64,000 nt of DNA from Gyrodactylus bullatarudis. Taxonomy: Eukaryota; Platyhelminthes; Monogenea; Gyrodactylidea; Gyrodactylidae. Made by a program: the position numbers and the translations under genes. The DNA is taken from positions 15,127 to 79,126 of the forward strand of contig SSNU01000101.1 in NCBI GenBank assembly GCA_012064415.1. Reading direction: 5' to 3'. Of the stretch, positions 48,506 to 59,715 are shown in pieces (the first letter of the stretch is position 1; each line of letters starts with the position of its first letter). Under the pieces are notes generated by a model. That model was not told the origin of the DNA and made no database searches. It was given only the letters and a program-made list of their open reading frames with translations.

Positions 48506-49118
48506 CACTGTGCAACAAAAAAATACTTCAGGTCATCAACCAAGCTGAAATTTACATATGTGGTGTAGTTTTTTGAGCTGATTCTCATGGTGTTATTCTT
48601 TTTTCTCTCAAAATTTTTTTACGGCCACCAGCGGCCCTCAAAGCTTTTCTCGAGTTTTTTTCTTAGAAGTGGCATAACATCTCTGGATTCTTACATTGAT
48701 AAACATAAATAGGCTTAAAAGAAAGATAAATCATCGATTTAGGTAATGGTAATTTTTAATAATACTTAAAATGTTACCATGTGTCTATTTAAGCCGATAG
48801 TTGGTTTCTCAAAAGTTGGTTTTTATCGATTAAATTTGACAATGGAATTTTCCTGCGAATGAAATTTATATCAAATTATTCATCTCTTCGAGCTGTATAA
48901 AAATATATCACTTTTATTTTTGTCAGATTCTCCTGTCAATAGTTATGACCTCTTAAAGTTTGGAATAGACCCCGAAAAACTCGAGAAAAACTTTGAAGGC
49001 CGCTGGTGGCCGTAAAAAAATTTTGAGAGAAAAAAGAGTAACACCATGAGAATCAGCTCAAAAAACTACACCACATATGTAAATTTCAGCTTGGTTGATT
49101 TTTTAGTGTTGCACCGTG
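48506..49118. mobile_element. 613-bp foldback element, CACTG/CACGG ends
   Basis: Two arms of about 155-190 bp are near-perfect inverses. The left begins CACTGTGCAACAAAAAAA and holds AAGCTGAAATTTACATATGT, GATTCTCATGGTGTTA and ACGGCCACCAGCGGCC; the right ends AGTGTTGCACCGTG. The roughly 250-bp centre has no ORF. Possible 3-bp duplication ATA on both sides. CACT-type ends with 3-bp duplications are reminiscent of CACTA/EnSpm elements, but this assignment is weak. Confidence 0.8.
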
Positions 49119-49699
49119 ATAGTGTAGGGGTGTGTATTTGAAGTATGAAATAGTAAAGTGTTCGGGGGAAAAAATTTGTCTTTCTCTAATTAGTAATTAC
49201 ATAGATATTATTCAATGGAGTAATAAAATTCTCTATCGAATGAGCAAATAGCCGATAAAATTGTAAAAATTTCTTTATTCAACTACAATAATATATATAT
49301 ATATTCAATTCATATTCTCCGAGAGTTTTATTATTTTAGAGTTAGTAATTTTTAACTTGATGAATAAGTTTAATTTAGAAAAAAGTTTCAATATTCACGA
49401 AAATATTTGTGAGTTTAGAAACTCCTGGATATTCAAAAAGTATTTCAAAAGTTGGCAAATTGTATCAAAAAATTTACGAATCTACTTCAAAGTACATTGA
49501 TAAGATTGAAAAAATATTTTCGCAAATAATTGGAAGGGCGATTTAGAACATTGTACATATTTTCATCGAAATAATGATTTAGTATGATATAGGGATTTCT
49601 ATACCATACTAGAAATTTTTTGTAATCATAGTCATTTTTCATACCATGAAAGAAATAAATAGTTAAGATTATACTATGTCTGCGTGCTATTTAGTTTAC

Positions 49700-50470
49700 C
49701 ATAGGGTTAATTACAAAAGTCTAAGGGTAGAAGTAAAAAGAGTGATATATGCGGGTATTATCATTAGGCCTAACAAATTTACACGTTCTATAACTTTGCA
49801 TAAAATATTTATCAATTGGCATAAGGTTTTTGACGCCAAGTCTAAGTTTAGAAAAAGAAAGTTTTAAGGTAAAAATAGTAAATAAGATTTATTTTGGCTA
49901 CTGATAGCATCCTTCCCTATTTCAAAATACATTGGTACCTCCACTTAGATCACACCCATTTTTAATTTCTTCTTATAACCATCATTCCTACAAGTAGTAT
50001 CGTGACAAAATATATATTTAGAAGTGGTTTTCTGACGAAATTATCTGAAGAGATTTCTCGTCTCAGAAAGGTAATTTTTGCTAAAATTAACCCGCGTAAG
50101 ATTCGCTGTCTAAATTTAGATTTTACGTGAAATTACTCCATTTTAACATAATATTATCAACAAATTTTTACATATTGCACACAAAATTATGGCTTGAACA
50201 CCATTCAGTAGAGGATTAAAATTTAAAATTCAATGTTCTATCTGAACATTGACAACAATTTGAAAAATGAAAGGATGCCATCAGAAGCCGGAGTAAATTT
50301 GATTTACGCTTTTTCATATTGTAAACTTAGACTTGTCGTCAAAAATAAATGCCAATTGATAAATATTTGATGCATAGTTATATAACATGTAAATTGTTAG
50401 GCCAAATGATAATACCCGCATACAGACCTGTGACTTATGAACCAAAATTACACTCTTCCCTTTGTCCTTT
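49700..50470. mobile_element. Foldback element with about 150-bp arms
   Basis: About 49700-49860 is inversely repeated at about 50310-50470. Shared blocks are GCGGGTATTATCATT, GGCCTAACAA, ATATTTATCAATTGGCAT, TTTTTGACG and AAGTCTAAGTTTA. The arms are 80-90 percent alike by eye; the spacer is about 450 bp and non-coding. Exact ends and target duplication could not be fixed. Confidence 0.7.
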
Positions 50471-53149
50471 TTAATTTGGTTTTCGAAATCATCATCATAC
50501 TTATGAGTAGGATTCTGTATAAACCTTACATTTTCTGAGCAAAAATAATAACTTTCATTCTACCAACATTCATTCGAAAGAGCTTTTTTAGCTGAAGAAT
50601 TCTCTATGCTTGGTTGATTGTACATAGATTCGGATCAAAAGATATCCAAACTTATATTATTTCACCAAAATTTATTTTTATCGCAAAATAGCTTTTTCCC
50701 AAGTTTGGTGACGGAGTACAAATTTTATGTGAAAAGGCAACTTGGTACCTGATGGGTTAATAATAATTATAAGTTAGGAATTTTTAAGCAATTTATGAAA
50801 GCATTGGATAGAGGAATAAATTTTACATTCTTTCCCCCATTAAAATTTTAGATTTTATTAAAATAAGATAGCCTGTTGAAGGGTAAAAACAAAAAAGTGC
50901 ATGGCATTTTTCGCTAATTTTTCATCATTTTTCAACTTTAAGACCAATTTTGAGGATGATCCATTCCAAGAGCACGTTTGAACCTATAAGCATCATATAG
51001 AAAATTTTACGCTCTTTCAAATGATATCAAATTTTACTCTGAAATGTCTAAAGATCAAGTCAAAAAATTAGTTTAATTAAGTCCCGATTATGAAAATTGT
51101 GCCATTTTGGTTTTTCGCGAATTGCGCAAAAACTTAGCAACATGGAAAATTTTTGGATGCCGATTCGGAATCTACGTAAAATTTTACACAATAATCAGTT
51201 TGTCGCAAAAATTTATCGCAATTTTATTTCAATTTCCCCCAGTGTCACTGGAAGTTTAGAGCATGGTCTAACAGATGATGATGTATATCGTTTTCCCTTA
51301 AATGGCTGGTAATTTTTATGTTTGAAAATGTTATTTTTTATCCAACTAATGGCCACTAACCACATAATGATAATAATTAATATCTCCCCATAAAAAATAT
51401 ATATTTAGTTTCACATTAGACAAGCAAGGTATTATTTAGATTTTTTGAGCATAAAATTGTTAGAATTATATATTTTTATAGCCTTTATCCTTTTTAATGT
51501 ACATGCTACATAATATCGAGACATGTCCTCATCAAACATTAGAGTCAGAATGTGTGTACGTAGGAAAATCTCTGTGGTACTCGTTCCTATTCATACAATG
51601 AACACAGAGCTCAATTAATTATAATTAATTCATTCATTTATTTATAATCATCAGAAGAATCATGGTAGGGAGAGAAAGGGGGTGTCGGTGGTAGGTTAGG
51701 TAAAAAGGTACATTAGAGTACATCTTGGTCTTGTGGAATGTAAAAGAATAAAAGATTAAATGAGACCATAAAACAAACATCTTGGCGTTAATTCGGCAAT
51801 TTATGGACGGGCAGTTGAAATTATACTAATTATTCACAGTTGAATACATTTTTGTATATTTTCAAAGTGAGGTCACTCTCGGTTGAAGGAAATTTATTGT
51901 ATCTACATTTTCATACAAGATCTAGGGAAAGACTACTCATTTTTACCAATGTACTAACTCACTATTTGTCAAAATGTATCAAACAATTTATTTCTTGAAA
52001 TTTGAAAATGAATAAGATTTTTCAACTCTCAAACTTTTAGATTAAAATGTTATTGAGAAATTTAGATTTAAAAAATCAATAATCTCATTCGAGGTGCTTA
52101 GCTCGAAGTGTAGCAGCATATATTTAAGTTTTTGTATAAATATAATTCGTCATTTTTAGTTGAAATATCTTTATCTGGCCTTTAAAGTCTTAAAATCAAC
52201 GAATTTTTGATCTTTTTTGGATTCATTTTGATTTCCCACTTTAAATAATGACTAATGGTAAAATCTGATTCGATTTTTGAAATCCTTACGAAAAATTAAC
52301 ATTACATAATCTTATTACGAGTAAAATATTCACGTAAATTTTCATAAACGTCCGAGAATCCTCTAAAGTTCATAATTCAAAATTCAATAGTAGGAAGAGA
52401 ATATATTAAATCACTAGATGTACATTTCTAAAAGGATCATCAGTAGTGTCACTTTTAAAATGATATAATTTAAAAAGGTCAATGAATATAATAATTTACA
52501 AATTCTCAAAGAAATAGTAAAAGAAGGAAAATAAATAGAATAAAATATGAGCTGAAAAAACACCAAAACTCTCCAATAAATAGCAGAAATGGAGAGAAAA
52601 GTGAAAAAGCTCATATCGGCCAGGGTAGTTGAAGATTGTATGAATAATTTTTCTGAACGCATAGATTTGGTTTGTATAAGTTAATAAAGAATTACATAAT
52701 CTTGATACATCTTATTTTCTGATATCCATGAGTTTCGCAGTGCACTGTATTATCACCAAAAAATCCACGATAACTCTAAAATCTGTTTAATTTTGAGATT
52801 TTTTTTGGTTTATTTATACCAATCTCTTCTACTACTTATTCTTATATTATGGATCTCGTTGGATTTTACGTATTCATGGTATGTTTAATTAATTTTCATA
52901 TATGTCTTGAACAAAGTGCCAACTTTATATAAAGCTAATTAATATGAAGATGGAAATTTATACTTTTTACAAAATTATGAATTTTTTCATCAAGAAATCG
53001 AATTTGATCAAGATTTTTTGGAATCATGATCGTAGGTTCCACTTTTGATTCTTAGGAACATTTTCACTACTTGAAAATCGATGAAATTTTGATGATTCAA
53101 GATGCCGATGGATTCGGCACCGAAAGGGTTAAAATTTAAATTTCTGACT
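50471..53149. other. Intergenic stretch without recognisable gene
   Basis: AT-rich DNA with only short ORFs lacking domain features. I see no tRNA, no convincing exon and no paired terminal repeats. Confidence 0.45.
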
Positions 53150-53395
53150 GCAAAAATATGAAACTATTAAGTTGATGTATAAAATGTGTATTGAAGCATG
53201 TGTCGAAAATGTTTCTCCATTATGTCATTCAGTTTTAAAAATCCAAATTTTCAGTGAATTTTTATCCGGAATATCTTGACCGTTTATTGAGAGTCTTGAG
53301 TTTTATTTTCAAAAATAGTAATCTTGTCATCAAAAGGGATATTGTGGGAAAAATCGGCAATGACATAATGGAGAATGACTTTCACGCTTTAAAAT
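53150..53395 (-). repeat. Interspersed repeat R4, copy 2
   Basis: The reverse complement aligns with 34105-34400: AAAGCGTGAAAGTCATTCTC, TTTTTGAAAATAAAACTCAA, CAAGATATTCCGGA, AAACATTTTCGACA. Both ends contain the inverse pair TTCTCCATTATGTCAT / ATGACATAATGGAGAA. Confidence 0.65.
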
Positions 53396-55178
53396 TATTG
53401 AAAACATGATCTGAGTATTAAAATTTATCAGAAAAGTAAGTCCTCTCGTGAGTTGTTTGGAGAAAAAAAATTTTCACCCTAGCCTAGTCAATAATAATTT
53501 CAAGATTCATTCTGAAAATGAGAATTCTACAGGGCCCCTAATTCAAATCAATTTACATCTTTTTATCAACTACAGCTCAAGATGGAAAGACTGAGTCTTT
53601 AAGACTCTCAACATTTAAACTAAATTCTAAATTAAATTCTAGGATTATAATCTATCATAATTATCATTCAAAGATAAAAAAAGGTGTATAGTATACAATG
53701 TTCTCCAATTACATAATGATACATGTGAAATCTTCGAGTTATAGTGTATTGAACCGTACAGAAATCATGTGTATTGTTTAGGGGAAAACAATTGAATATT
53801 ATTATAATTGCTTTCATAGTAGTAAGGATAAAAGAGACGAATAATATTTCTTCTCCAACAATAATTACCTTGGATTAACCAAACTCTCTCATTTTGGTGT
53901 TGTAACCTCGATTCTTTCCTTCTCAGATAATTTGAATAGTTTTTCTCTCCTATACTATTACCATTGATGCTATAAGTACACTAGAAATGTAATTAAAAAT
54001 ATTTTTACTATGTTGGATAAAAATATAAAAAAATGTTACAAAATATATTTATAAGATTATATATTAGTACAATAGAATATCTTGATGAATGATAGTAAAA
54101 TTGTGTATTTCTTTGAAAAGAAAAATTGAATGAATAAAAGTGATAATTCCCCGATCTATAATGAAACTTGACTCTTTAAACATGATACATTTCATATGTA
54201 CATACAGTGTGTATTCCAAGAATACAATGTTGTTATTTATTGATATTGTACAATAATTTAATAAGAATAATAATAACGAAACTCTACTCGGTATATATTA
54301 TCACTCAGATCAGGGACATGAATGGAATTCCCCATGGTTTCAGCTTCTGTCTTTGTTTGATGCATGTTACAAAAAAAGATCCCTTAGATGAATGCATTGT
54401 AATGATTTGGTATTATTTGATATCTTTCATCTGTTGGAAGGAGATTATTATAATTTTTAAATTCCCTTAGAAGTACCCTCAATATATGTTCAGTGTAATT
54501 TTCAATAATTCTGTGTCATTTAATAACTAAAGTTAGTAAAGTAACATGAAGGTTGTAATTTATGATCTTATATAATGAACTCGAATTTCGATCATCAAGA
54601 TTTCACTCAGGCGAATATAAACTGTATTGCTTAATTAAAATTTGGAAACGTTTTAAATTTCCTCATTATTCTAACAGACACGGTCTCATAAGCTTCGGGA
54701 AATTCCTGTAACTGTAAATCTTTGTAAAAATTATTTCTATAAATTTATTATTTCAGACCCATGAGAAGATAGAATTTACAATGGAAAAGGAGAACGAAAA
54801 TAGCCTGGCATTTTTAGATGTTATTTTTTTGAAATTGCAACATTATATTATGTAAATTGATATAAATAAGATAAATATGTACAGAGAAATCATAGGTGTT
54901 CAAAATATAGTTTTTTTTAAATCATAAAATCGACAAGCAAGACGAGACATCCTGGGTTTCTGCAGTAAGCACATCCTCTTAAGGTCCTTCAGCAGAATTA
55001 GTCTCTAATACACACTGAATAGAAATTGATTGCAAAGTGTGCAACGACAACAAGCCAGGTGCTAAATCAATTCAAAATTTTATCTCACAGTCATAGGTTT
55101 AACTTTATTGAATGTAAAAGGTCTCGAAAAGGGGACTTATTCAGTCAAATGTAAATTAGAGTAAAGAAGAGACAAAGA
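53396..55178. other. Intergenic stretch without recognisable gene
   Basis: No domain-bearing ORF, RNA gene or clear repeat pair was seen. Beyond 55178 the retroelement cluster begins. Confidence 0.4.
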
Positions 55179-55500
55179 TTAATCAAGTTTAGTTCTTAAA
55201 TAAGAGATTATTGATTTTAGATCATAAAGGTTATCACAATCCGAGAGAGTAAATTTAGAGTCTAAACATCTAAATTGATCGAGGATAAAGTGGTACGAGT
55301 AGGCTGTGTAACGGAGGGAATAACATTTACGAATTGGTTCGGAGAAAGAGGCGAAATTTCTAATAATGAAAGCCGATCTTCTCAACCATAAAGGATCGAG
55401 TCCAGAGATAGAGATTAGTGAATTATAAGAATTATAGTTAAACTTATAAGAAATGAGGATCGAACGATAAAGCGAGGAATCCACAGAAAAAACACGTTCA
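55179..55500 (-). pseudogene. LINE RT C-terminal fragment (antisense)
   Basis: The minus frame reads NSYNSLISISGLDPLWLRR, then FIIRNF, LDQFRCLDSKF and LSDCDNLYDLKSIISYL, the end of the same LINE protein as at 35724-36461 and 55681-56505. It is 5'-truncated and stops at the junction with a Penelope fragment on the other strand, so the two lie tail to head in opposite orientation. Confidence 0.8.
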
Positions 55501-55502
55501 CG

Positions 55503-55680
55503 GGTAAAATGCTAAACTTCAATTCATTTGTACCGAGAAAAATTAAGCGAGGCTTCATAACAGCGTTAGCAAAGAGAACACGAAGGATAGTCTCTGATGA
55601 AATGTGGGAAGAAGAATTGGAACAGCTGATCAGCATATTTTTAATAAACGATTATCCAATAGAACTGACCTTAAACTTAT
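55503..55680 (+). pseudogene. Penelope-like fragment fused in frame to a LINE
   Basis: NFNSFVPRKIKRGFITALAK, then RTRRIVSDEMWEEELEQL and NDYPIELT match the segment of Penelope-like proteins that follows the RT and precedes the GIY-YIG domain (pattern F.SF.P...K..LI..L..R......W..E...L...L..N.YP). The frame continues without a stop into LINE RT at about 55681, so a nested insertion or recombination has created a single chimeric ORF of 347 codons. Confidence 0.7.
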
Positions 55681-56505
55681 TGGTCAATAGAAGACAGTAT
55701 GTGGCTTTTAACACCTTTACCAGTATGAAAGAACTCATTAATTCGGGAGTTCCTCAAGGTTCAACTATTGGCCCTCTTATCTTTAATCTTTGTTTCGCTG
55801 ATATTCAGCTCCCAGAGGATATTGAGGGTGTCCTCTTTAAATTTGCCGACGATATAAAATTCGTCTTCAAGGTGAAAAATTCCCTTGATATATTGAAAAT
55901 AAACAACTACTTCTACTCTCTCAAAGATTCCCTTGAGACCATGGGGCTCTATATAAATAGAGATAAATGTAAATTATTACTCCCATTGGGACTCCCTGCA
56001 ACCCTCATGGAATCGCTTCTACTTCCTGGAGAAATTGTCTCCTTTACTTCAGATCTGGGTTTCAGTATTGATTTAAAACTAAATATAAACCCGTTTTCAA
56101 ATTTTCCAAAAATATTTTACTTTTTGAAGATCATACAAAAATTTTCAAAATCGACTAAATTGAAATTAAAAGCTTATAAATCTCTGATTATAAGCCATTT
56201 TGATTATCTAAGTCCTTTATTGCCTCACATAAATAATTATCAATCCTTAGTGATTGAAAGAATCCAATATCGGTTCTTACACTCATTGTATCCAACTTTG
56301 GATTCCTATAAATCACTTATTTCTATCTCCGGACTTCAACCTCTTTTGATCCGTAGATATGTCTTCATTATTAAAAATTTTATAAATTCATCTATCTCGG
56401 TGCGTCAAAACTATAATTTAAGACACACCTCTTACAAAGATCACTTTCTTCTATCTACTTTTAGATCTCTTGATGAGAAATATAATCTTGATGGATGTAG
56501 TAATC
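55681..56505 (+). pseudogene. Non-LTR retrotransposon RT fragment
   Basis: Contains the RT motifs SGVPQGSTIGPLIFN and KFADDIKFVF (FADD box, catalytic Asp pair), then KDSLETMGLYINRDKCK, LPATLMESLLLPGEIVSF and the C-terminal SYKSLISISGL. It looks like a CR1/Jockey-type LINE. It begins just before the SGVPQG motif, so the fingers are lost, and ends at DGCSNL where a different LINE segment starts. The intact FADD and lack of stops over about 270 codons point to a fairly young copy. Confidence 0.85.
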
Positions 56506-56529
56506 TATCCTGCTGTCAAAGCAAATCAT

Positions 56530-57050
56530 GGTCAAAATTTCGACTCCTCTGACATTGATATGGACTCATCCCGAACTAATTACAATCCAATGGCCAATTC
56601 ATCGTTAACTGACAATGATGCAGGCAATCAATTGTCTATCCTAAATTTCCTCAAGCCAATCTCTCCTAACTCAAGATTCAATTCTGCTCAACCTCCACTT
56701 CCTGTCGGCCGTGTGAAACATGTATCCGGTCAAGATTGTGCTTCAAAATCAACTTTTGACAAATCTGTTAAACCAATTGTGTCTTTCAATAACCTGAATT
56801 TTCAAAAGTGTGAGTCTAATAAGTTTTTTCATTGATCATTCTGGGTTTCTTCTTTTAAATGCTCGATCGTTACAATCTAAGGATACCTTTATCAATATCA
56901 AAAATATCTTGGAAAACTATAGACCTTTATTACCGAATCCTGGCTCAATCCATTTGTTTCCAATTCTTTAATTGATATTCCTGACTATCTATTAGTTAGG
57001 GCCGATGGTGGTGGTGTTTGTATTTACATTCATAACTCTAACTAGAAATA
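56530..57050 (+). pseudogene. LINE 5' part: ORF with start of AP-like endonuclease
   Basis: The frame from DSSDIDMDSSRTNYNP to NLNFQKCESN is followed, after a shift near 56830, by LLLNARSLQSKDTFINI, and after a second shift near 56930 by ITESWLN, NSLIDIPDY and ADGGGVCIYIHNS. This is the N-terminal part of a LINE endonuclease (N-AR-L, ITE-WL, GG-V-IY motifs). It follows the 3' part of a LINE directly, so 3' and 5' parts lie in permuted order. It is cut at 57057 by a MITE. Confidence 0.75.
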
Positions 57051-57056
57051 TTTCGT

Positions 57057-57163
57057 TCTAGGTGCTTAGGTAATTAATCCCACAGGAACGTCTTATTTGG
57101 TAATGGATTAGCCCATGTTGCTGAATGTTACAGCTTACTAATAGATCCCACCGAGACTGGTAC
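57057..57163 (+). repeat. MITE R5, half copy
   Basis: TCTAGGTGCTTAGGTAAT, ATTTGGTAATGGATTAG and CAGCTTACTAAT followed by GATCCCACCG match the reverse complement of the right half of 61294-61467. The left half is missing. Confidence 0.65.
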
Positions 57164-57272
57164 GAAAGAAACTTTGTAAGTATAGGTGCTGCACTATTCA
57201 TTAGTTAGCAAAACCCTAGGGGTACGAAACAGCATATAGAAGTAATGCGAGATGCATGGGATGTTTGACGAG

Positions 57273-57319
57273 TGGATTGAGCATTGGTCTACAATGCGAG
57301 AGGTCCGAGGTTCAAATCC
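57273..57319 (+). repeat. tRNA-like Pol III promoter (A and B boxes)
   Basis: A box TGGATTGAGCATTGG (57273-57287) and a consensus-quality B box GGTTCAAATCC (57309-57319) are spaced as in tRNAs and tRNA-derived SINEs. The cloverleaf is broken (weak T stem, no acceptor match), so this is not a functional tRNA. A hammerhead motif follows within 15 bp, the same order as at 22607-22547 on the minus strand. Confidence 0.65.
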
Positions 57320-57320
57320 A

Positions 57321-57376
57321 GGTTGTGGCACACTGATGAGTCCAAAAAAAGGACGAAACGCGCGTATATGTCTACC
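57321..57376 (+). ncRNA. Hammerhead ribozyme motif
   Basis: Core CTGATGA (57333-57339), stem II GTCC/GGAC with a seven-A loop (57340-57354), GAA (57355-57357), then the self-complementary stem III ACGCGCGT (57358-57365) and a GTA cleavage triplet (A at 57366). Core bases are all canonical. Stem I, using GGCACA against TATGTC, has one mismatch and one wobble, so it is weaker than in the 22.5-kb copy. The motif is almost the same as the schistosome/Penelope type hammerhead. It lies between a tRNA-like promoter and a Penelope GIY-YIG fragment. Confidence 0.72.
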
Positions 57377-57434
57377 ATATATGTAATACATATTATGTAT
57401 ACTTAAATTATTTCTAAATGCTTGTTCAAATGAA

Positions 57435-57832
57435 TTGTTCAAAAGACACACTGGAGCCACTAAAACAATTTACGAATTCAAATGCCCTGGTAATGCAGAA
57501 TACATAGTCCAAACCATCAGGAGCCTTGAGGAAAGAGTAGATGAGCACCTCCATACTGGACAAACAGCCATCACAGAGCACCTCAAAAACTGTAATGCCG
57601 AAGTTTCCCCCAAAACTTTGAAGTAATACATAAACCATCAGGAATCTGCACTCATAGTTTAAAAGCTGCTGAAGCATATCTCCTCAATCAACAAAAGCCA
57701 AATCTATGCATACAGAAAAATCATGTTAAGCCCCTGAGCAGAAACAATTGTCCCAGCACCCACTCAAAAAAAAGGAGAGAAGAGGTCGAGACGAGCAAAC
57801 GGATCACAGAGTTCTTCCCAGCAACAGAATAA
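57435..57832 (+). pseudogene. Penelope-like GIY-YIG nuclease domain, frameshifted
   Basis: The frame reads YEFKCPGNAEYIVQT, SLEERVDEHL and TAITEHLKNC, typical of the YIG half of Penelope GIY-YIG nucleases (the Gly of YIG-T is Val here), and stops at 57626. With a +1 shift near 57618 it continues as FEVIHKPSGICTHSLKAAE to KRITEFFPATE and a stop at 57832, so the C terminus is complete but for one frameshift. The RT is missing upstream. It lies 60 bp after a hammerhead motif. Confidence 0.75.
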
Positions 57833-58214
57833 TTTTCATTATGACCCCTTAATTAACACTATTTCCAATTTTTCATTATAATTCTATTCTCTATTACTTT
57901 AAGATAATTATAATTAGCCCCATAACAATAACACACCCAAAAGATCAATTTTACTAAGGGTTAATTCCAAAATTAGCGGATATTTTTTCCAAAATTAGCG
58001 GACTTTAAAGGTGTTATTCCAAAATTAACGGATAAAATTCCAAAATTAGCGGACTTTTAAGGTGTTATTCCTGAATTAGCGGATAATTTTTTTATTATTC
58101 CAAAATTAACGGATATAATTCAAAAATTGGCGGGTTTTTATGAGCTATTAAGAATTATCAACAGGTTTTTCAAGAAAACAAGTTGATACAAAATAAGTTT
58201 ATTGAAAATTTATT

Positions 58215-58772
58215 CTACACAATTTTCTCAGCTGAAGATTTTATTCGGTTCTTTCTAGGTCTTCCTCTTTTCAGTGCTCTTTGCCAATTAGATAGAGGTT
58301 TATCCATAAAATCATCTAAATCTGATAATTCCAAATTTACTGAGCAGTAAATGCTTTTCAAGAAATCATTTTTAAAATGACCATTCACAAATTCCTTTCC
58401 ATCAGACTTTAAGAAAATACAAACAGCAAGGAAATGCCTACATGGAAATCCTCTGATTAAATTATGTCTGCAGGTACAGGATGAGTCAAAGTTTGAATTC
58501 AGGTCAACTATCTTTTGAACTTCCGAACCAGGCTCTTTTTTAACTGTAAACTTTTTATCTGGCATGAACCTAGTTACTTCTAATTTCTTTGCTTCTATAA
58601 ATTCTTTATCGAATTTCAATTGAAAGTTTGGAGTTAGCTCATCTCTAGAAGTTGAATAAATATTTTTGTTAGATTCTAAACTCATGTGGAAGGTTAGAGA
58701 ACAACAAGCGTAAATTTGAGTGATAAACGTTGTATTTCGCCGGGTCTCTTCAGACTCTACCCCGGTTAACAT
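58215..58772 (-). pseudogene. MULE transposase C-terminal part with SWIM zinc finger
   Basis: 185 codons. The SWIM finger is complete: CTC, nine residues, CRH (CTCRHNLIRGFPCRH), followed by a basic tail RGRPRKNRIKSSAEKIV. In full MULE transposases this finger follows a DDE core, which is absent here because the element is internally deleted. The N-terminal part, before about residue 60, overlaps the internal inverted repeat and may not be original coding sequence. Confidence 0.75.
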
Positions 58773-59175
58773 ATAAATACTATTACAATGCTCTATTTGG
58801 GACCTTCCATTGGTTCATTTTGGCTTCGCAACTTCTTTCAGAAGGGTGGAGAGCTTGCTGTGAAATTCATCTCTTGATCTGCTAATTACTTTTGCCTTTT
58901 GAGAAAGTTGTCAATTTGTAACTGCCCACTGTACCTTTTTCGTTTTCTTTTGGTTGTTGAGCAGTTTTTCCTTTCTCTTTTATCACTAATTACAGGTTGA
59001 CTGGTAATTTGATTATCAACTATTGTTGACTTCTCACTGGTTTCACATTTTGCCAATTCTGTAATAGTTGCTGGGGCTGTACACTGGATTTGAGAGAGGC
59101 GAAATACAACGTTTATCACTCAAATTTACGCTTGTTGTTCTCTAACCTTCTACATGAGTTTAGAATCTAACAATA
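58669..59175. repeat. Inverted repeat inside the 1.6-kb MULE
   Basis: 58669-58741 and 59093-59175 are near-perfect inverses of about 75 bp: GTTAGATTCTAAACTCATGT, AGAGAACAACAAGCGTAAAT and GATAAACGTTGTATTTCGCC. The enclosed 350 bp corresponds to the relic at 18083-18412. Confidence 0.85.
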
Positions 59176-59649
59176 ATATTCTTGATGAGGTTCGACAATA
59201 TTATCGTACAAATGAATAAATATTTCTTCTTTTTAAAAAAATTGCAGATACTCTGTTGCAATATTGATACAAACAGCCGAAAGGATGCATTTCTCTTAGT
59301 TCTTTAATTGAGTTGTTAGCTGACTCAGCGATGTTCGAAGTAAGATGATCATAACGACAAAATGGAAAAGCATAATCTGCCCAAAATTCAGGTTTATTGA
59401 TGGAATTATCTTAAATTAAAGTTCTATAGTCAGCTAATTTTGAAATAGAAAAAATTAAATTGGAATTATATCCGTTAATTTTGGAATAATAAAAAAAATA
59501 TCCGCTAATTTTTAAAGTCCGCTAATTTTGGAAAAAATAAAAAATATCCGCTAATTTTGGAATTAACCCTTTTACTAAATAATGTTCCATACCTGGCAAC
59601 AGATATGATCCAATCGAATTTTAAGAACAATTTCAACCAATAATTTAAT

Positions 59650-59715
59650 TCTAAAAACCTATATATTTGGCATGTATCACAATGATGAGTATGCCCGAAA
59701 TAAAAGCCTTATTTG
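59650..59715 (+). repeat. Hammerhead-like repeat relic, copy 3
   Basis: TTTGGCATGTATCAC, AATGATGAGTATGCCC and GAAATAAAAGCCTTATTTGT follow the order of copies 1 and 2. The first core base is mutated (ATGATGA for CTGATGA), so it cannot be active as a hammerhead. Confidence 0.4.

Larger units (their letters stand above)
57958..59569. mobile_element. 1.6-kb non-autonomous MULE with exact 9-bp TSD
   Basis: Ends GGGTTAATTCC and GGAATTAACCC; direct 9-bp target duplication TTTTACTAA at 57949-57957 and 59570-59578. The left subterminal region holds about seven tandem copies of CCAAAATTAGCGGA-like units; the right has three or four. Inside are a SWIM-finger ORF (minus), a second small Lys/Arg-rich minus ORF (59119-58886) and a 75-bp inverted repeat. 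The GGG(A/T)TAAT ends resemble the MULE in DNAAF5. There is no DDE core. Confidence 0.88.

Noticed and set aside
57194..57460. 88-codon minus ORF over the hammerhead region
   Set aside because: Shadow of the tRNA-like/hammerhead module and of the Penelope fragment.
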